Assembly: GCF_002160915.1 (NCBI RefSeq)
Contig: NZ_NFLM01000007.1
Location: 1 to 64,000 of the forward strand
DNA from: Faecalibacterium sp. An121
GTDB taxonomy: Bacteria > Bacillota > Clostridia > Oscillospirales > Ruminococcaceae
Length of the DNA stretch: 64,000 nt
Direction of reading: 5' to 3'
In this document: positions 61,892-64,000 of the stretch, piece by piece
Numbering within the stretch: the first letter of the stretch is position 1
How the letters are laid out: the number at the start of each line of letters is the position of its first letter
Program-made: the position numbers and the translations under genes
Notes under the pieces: model-generated
What the model was told of the DNA's origin: nothing
Databases searched by the model: none
The model's input: only the letters and a program-made list of their open reading frames with translations

Positions 61892-62722
61892 TCAACTCAG
61901 CTGGTTGACCGCCAGGAATTCTTCCAGCGAAAGGCCGCTGGCGGCGATGCCCCGGGCGTTCTCCACCCCCACATACCGCCAGTGCCAGGGCTGGTACACC
62001 ATGCCGGTGGCAGCCTGGCAATCCTGCGGCCACCGCAGAATAAAGCCGTAGTCGGCGGCGTAGGCCCGCAGCCACTGGAAAGCGTCGGTGTTTTCAAAGC
62101 CGGTGTCCAGCGAATCGTACTCCTCCGACAGGATATCGGCGGCAAGGCCGGTGCCGCTCTCATTGCAGCCGGGCTGGGGCACGATGGCCGAGGCCCGGGC
62201 CTGGGCCTCCTCCTCCGTCATCCCCTGGTCCAGATAAGCCTGTTTGCGGGCGTCGAACTGTTCCTGCCGGCGCTGCTGGTCCTGGTATCCCTCCACCAGA
62301 ACCAGATGGACCCCCACCTCTCCGGCGGCCTGGGCCATCTGCCGGTAGGCCGCGGCGGCGGCAGTCTCCAGCTGCTGGCCGGTGGCGTCGTCGGCCACCG
62401 CCAGGGCGGGCTCCTGCGCCTGCTCCAGCGGCAGGTTGTTGTTGACCAGCGCCAGATAGGGGTCGCTCCCGTCAAAGACATAGCCGCTCAGATCATAGCT
62501 GGGGGCAGTGAACTCCTGCCGTCCGGCCAGCAGGCGGCTGACGCGGGGCAGCACCCACAAGATCAGCCCGGTCATCAGGCCCACCGCCAGCCCACAGACC
62601 GACAGAAAGAGGATCCAGTTGCGGATCAGGCGCAGCCTGCGCCGCCGCCGGCGGGCCAGCCACTGCTGGCGTGTCAGGCGTGGCCGGGAGGGCTGCGCCG
62701 TAGGTTGCTGTTTTTGTTCCAT
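61892..62722 (-). CDS. VanY-like (M15B) protein with replaced catalytic residues
   Basis: 276 residues: a basic N-terminal tail (about 1-35), one transmembrane helix (about 36-58), and an extracellular D,D-carboxypeptidase-like domain. The fold landmarks are there (TGLAADIL, AYAADYGFILRWP, WHWRYVG). The first zinc His is Ser189 in NESGTG (family: SEHQTG), the catalytic Glu is Gln244 in QPWH (family: EPWH), and the SGYRS Arg region reads EGYQD. Asp196 and His247 remain. It is probably a non-catalytic, cell-wall-binding homologue. First gene of its operon. Confidence 0.85.
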   Translation of the reverse strand: MEQKQQPTAQPSRPRLTRQQWLARRRRRRLRLIRNWILFLSVCGLAVGLMTGLILWVLPRVSRLLAGRQEFTAPSYDLSGYVFDGSDPYLALVNNNLPLEQAQEPALAVADDATGQQLETAAAAAYRQMAQAAGEVGVHLVLVEGYQDQQRRQEQFDARKQAYLDQGMTEEEAQARASAIVPQPGCNESGTGLAADILSEEYDSLDTGFENTDAFQWLRAYAADYGFILRWPQDCQAATGMVYQPWHWRYVGVENARGIAASGLSLEEFLAVNQLS

Positions 62723-62837
62723 GTTCGCTCCATCACTTGGTATTGAGGTTTGCCCCTGCGCCGCTGGCGGGCCGGGCGGCCCCTCTGCATTTCCGACAGC
62801 CCCCGGTAACGCCGCACGGAGCTCTCAGATACGTCTT

Positions 62838-62866
62838 AGTATACCGCTTTTCCCGGCCCGTGTAAA
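62838..62866 (-). promoter_or_regulatory. Promoter of the vanY-like/M16/lgt operon
   Basis: Minus strand TTTACA (62866-62861), 17-base spacer, TATACT (62843-62838). The first gene starts about 115 bases downstream. It transcribes the four genes at 62722-58197. Confidence 0.8.
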
Positions 62867-62910
62867 CGGCGGAAAGGGTGAAAAAACCATGGACAAACCC
62901 CGCCGGGCAC

Positions 62911-62937
62911 AAAAAAGGCCGCCAACAGCGGGCGGCC
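62911..62937 (-). terminator. Terminator after lysC
   Basis: Minus strand GGCCGCC (62937-62931) pairs with GGCGGCC (62923-62917), followed by six T residues. Confidence 0.85.
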
Positions 62938-62953
62938 GGGGGCTTTTTCAGGT

Positions 62954-64000
62954 TCAGTCGAACAGGCTGTCGTGGATGGCGCTGACGGCGCGGTCCGCTT
63001 CTTCCCTGTCGATGATGCAGGAGATCTTGATCTCACTGGTGGAGATCATGTGGATATTGATGTTGTTGTTGGCCAGGGCCTCGAACATACTGGCGGCCAC
63101 GCCGCTGTGGCTCTGCATACCGGCGCCCACGATGGATACCTTGGCGTAGCTGTTGTCACAGCTGACCTGGTTGAATTTGGCGCTCTCCTTCAGGGCGCGC
63201 ATGGCAACGGGCGCATCCCCCTGGGAGCAGGTGAAGATGACGTCCTTCTTGCCGTCGCGGCCGGTGGACTGCAGGATGATGTCCACATTGATGTTCTTCT
63301 GTGCCAGCATCCCGAAGATCTTAAAGCTCATGCCGGGCTCGTCGGGCACATTCATGATGGTGATGACGGCGACGTCGGTGTCCTTTGCAACACCCTTGAT
63401 CAGCATACCTTCCATATCCTTTGCAACCTCCTTAACCAGTGTGCCGGGCATCGGATTCAGGCTGGAGAGCACCTCCAGCTCCACATTGTACTTTTTGGCC
63501 AGTTCCACGCTGCGGTTGTTCAGCACCTGCGCGCCCAGTGAGGCCAGCTCGAGCATCTCGTCAAAGGTGATCTCGGGCAGCTTGCGGGCATTGCGGACCT
63601 TGCGCGGGTCGGCGGTGTACACGCCCTCCACATCGGTGTAGATCTGGCAGCGGTCGGCGTGCAGGGCTGCGGCAATGGCCACCGCGCTGGTGTCCGAGCC
63701 GCCCCGGCCCAGGGTGGTGATATCGTCCAGCTTGTTGATGCCCTGGAAGCCGGCCACCACCACCACGCGGTTGCGGGCCAGCTCCGAGGTGATCCGCTCG
63801 GTCTCCATCCGGGTGATGCGGGCTTTGGTGTAGGCCCGGTTGGTGCGGAAACCCGCCTGCCAGCCGGTCAGGCTGGTGGCGTGGCAGCCGATCTCGTTCA
63901 GGGCCATGGCCAGCAGCGCGATGCTGATCTGCTCGCCGGTGGCCAGCAGCATATCCATTTCCCGGGCGGAGGGGTTGTGGGTGATCTCCGCCGCCTTCGC
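62954..64000 (-). CDS. lysC: Aspartate kinase (5' end outside window)
   Basis: The frame is open through the right edge, so the start lies outside. The visible 349 residues include VVAGFQGINKLDDITTLGRG, GGSDTSAVAIAAALHADRC and a YTDVEGVYTADPR segment of the kinase domain, then two ACT domains (VAVITIMNVPDEPGMSFKIF; AKVSIVGAGMQSHSGVAASM), the allosteric site for lysine and/or threonine. First step of lysine, threonine and methionine synthesis. The conserved N-terminal KFGG motif is not in view. Confidence 0.93.
   Translation of the reverse strand, partial: AKAAEITHNPSAREMDMLLATGEQISIALLAMALNEIGCHATSLTGWQAGFRTNRAYTKARITRMETERITSELARNRVVVVAGFQGINKLDDITTLGRGGSDTSAVAIAAALHADRCQIYTDVEGVYTADPRKVRNARKLPEITFDEMLELASLGAQVLNNRSVELAKKYNVELEVLSSLNPMPGTLVKEVAKDMEGMLIKGVAKDTDVAVITIMNVPDEPGMSFKIFGMLAQKNINVDIILQSTGRDGKKDVIFTCSQGDAPVAMRALKESAKFNQVSCDNSYAKVSIVGAGMQSHSGVAASMFEALANNNINIHMISTSEIKISCIIDREEADRAVSAIHDSLFD

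Overview
The window looks like a chromosomal piece of a strict anaerobe of the Firmicutes, most likely a gut Oscillospiraceae/Ruminococcaceae relative of Faecalibacterium, Gemmiger or Subdoligranulum. This rests on the high GC, the Shine-Dalgarno-led tightly packed operons, a ferredoxin-linked Ech hydrogenase, a beta-glucoside PTS, and Firmicute marker genes (yjdF, DUF3169, lgt, M16 peptidase pair). The genus is inference.

Layout. (1) 1-1422: tail of a glycoside hydrolase, a degenerate tRNA-Ala(GGC), a terminator/promoter and a frameshifted radical SAM gene. (2) 1490-31389: a 30 kb, one-strand array of nearly 40 small genes with almost no spacing. Many belong to families known as predicted immunity proteins of polymorphic toxin systems or found beside them (SUFU, DUF2262, DUF2185/Imm33, Imm17, Imm51, DUF4241, DUF4253, DUF4261, DUF2004, DKNYY, NADAR, barstar). 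No toxin, secretion gene or recombinase is visible. The array starts with a promoter, a 250-base leader and an intrinsic terminator just before the first gene. It ends in a barstar gene cut off after 27 codons against a truncated ABC transporter. Its centrepiece is an 1,798-residue protein that strings at least seven domains together. (3) 31400-37622: accessory genes: MarR regulator, DUF3795, an autoregulated HTH/DUF3169 pair, a Y-family DNA polymerase with its small partner, a palindromic MITE-like repeat and a small coiled-coil protein. (4) 37840-48927: a complete Ech [NiFe] hydrogenase operon (echABCDEF, minus strand) divergent from a complete maturation operon (hypABFCDE, plus strand), with two promoters back to back in 200 bases. 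(5) 48984-49403: yjdF with a structured 5' leader. (6) 49648-53859: a second, short immunity-type cluster on the plus strand whose leader shares a block with the leader of the large array. (7) 53923-57884: licT - PTS EIIBC - 6-phospho-beta-glucosidase operon. (8) 58197-62722: VanY-like protein, two M16 peptidase-family subunits and lgt in one operon. (9) 62954-64000: aspartate kinase, cut by the right edge.

How it fits together: the Ech enzyme would couple reduced ferredoxin from fermentation to proton reduction and ion pumping, and the hyp genes build its NiFe(CN)2CO centre. The EchE large subunit ends right after its last metal ligands, so no maturation protease is needed and none is present. 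The beta-glucoside operon feeds glycolysis. The two immunity clusters are most simply read as a bank of protections against toxins of neighbouring bacteria, with visible decay (in-frame stop, truncations) and domain shuffling.
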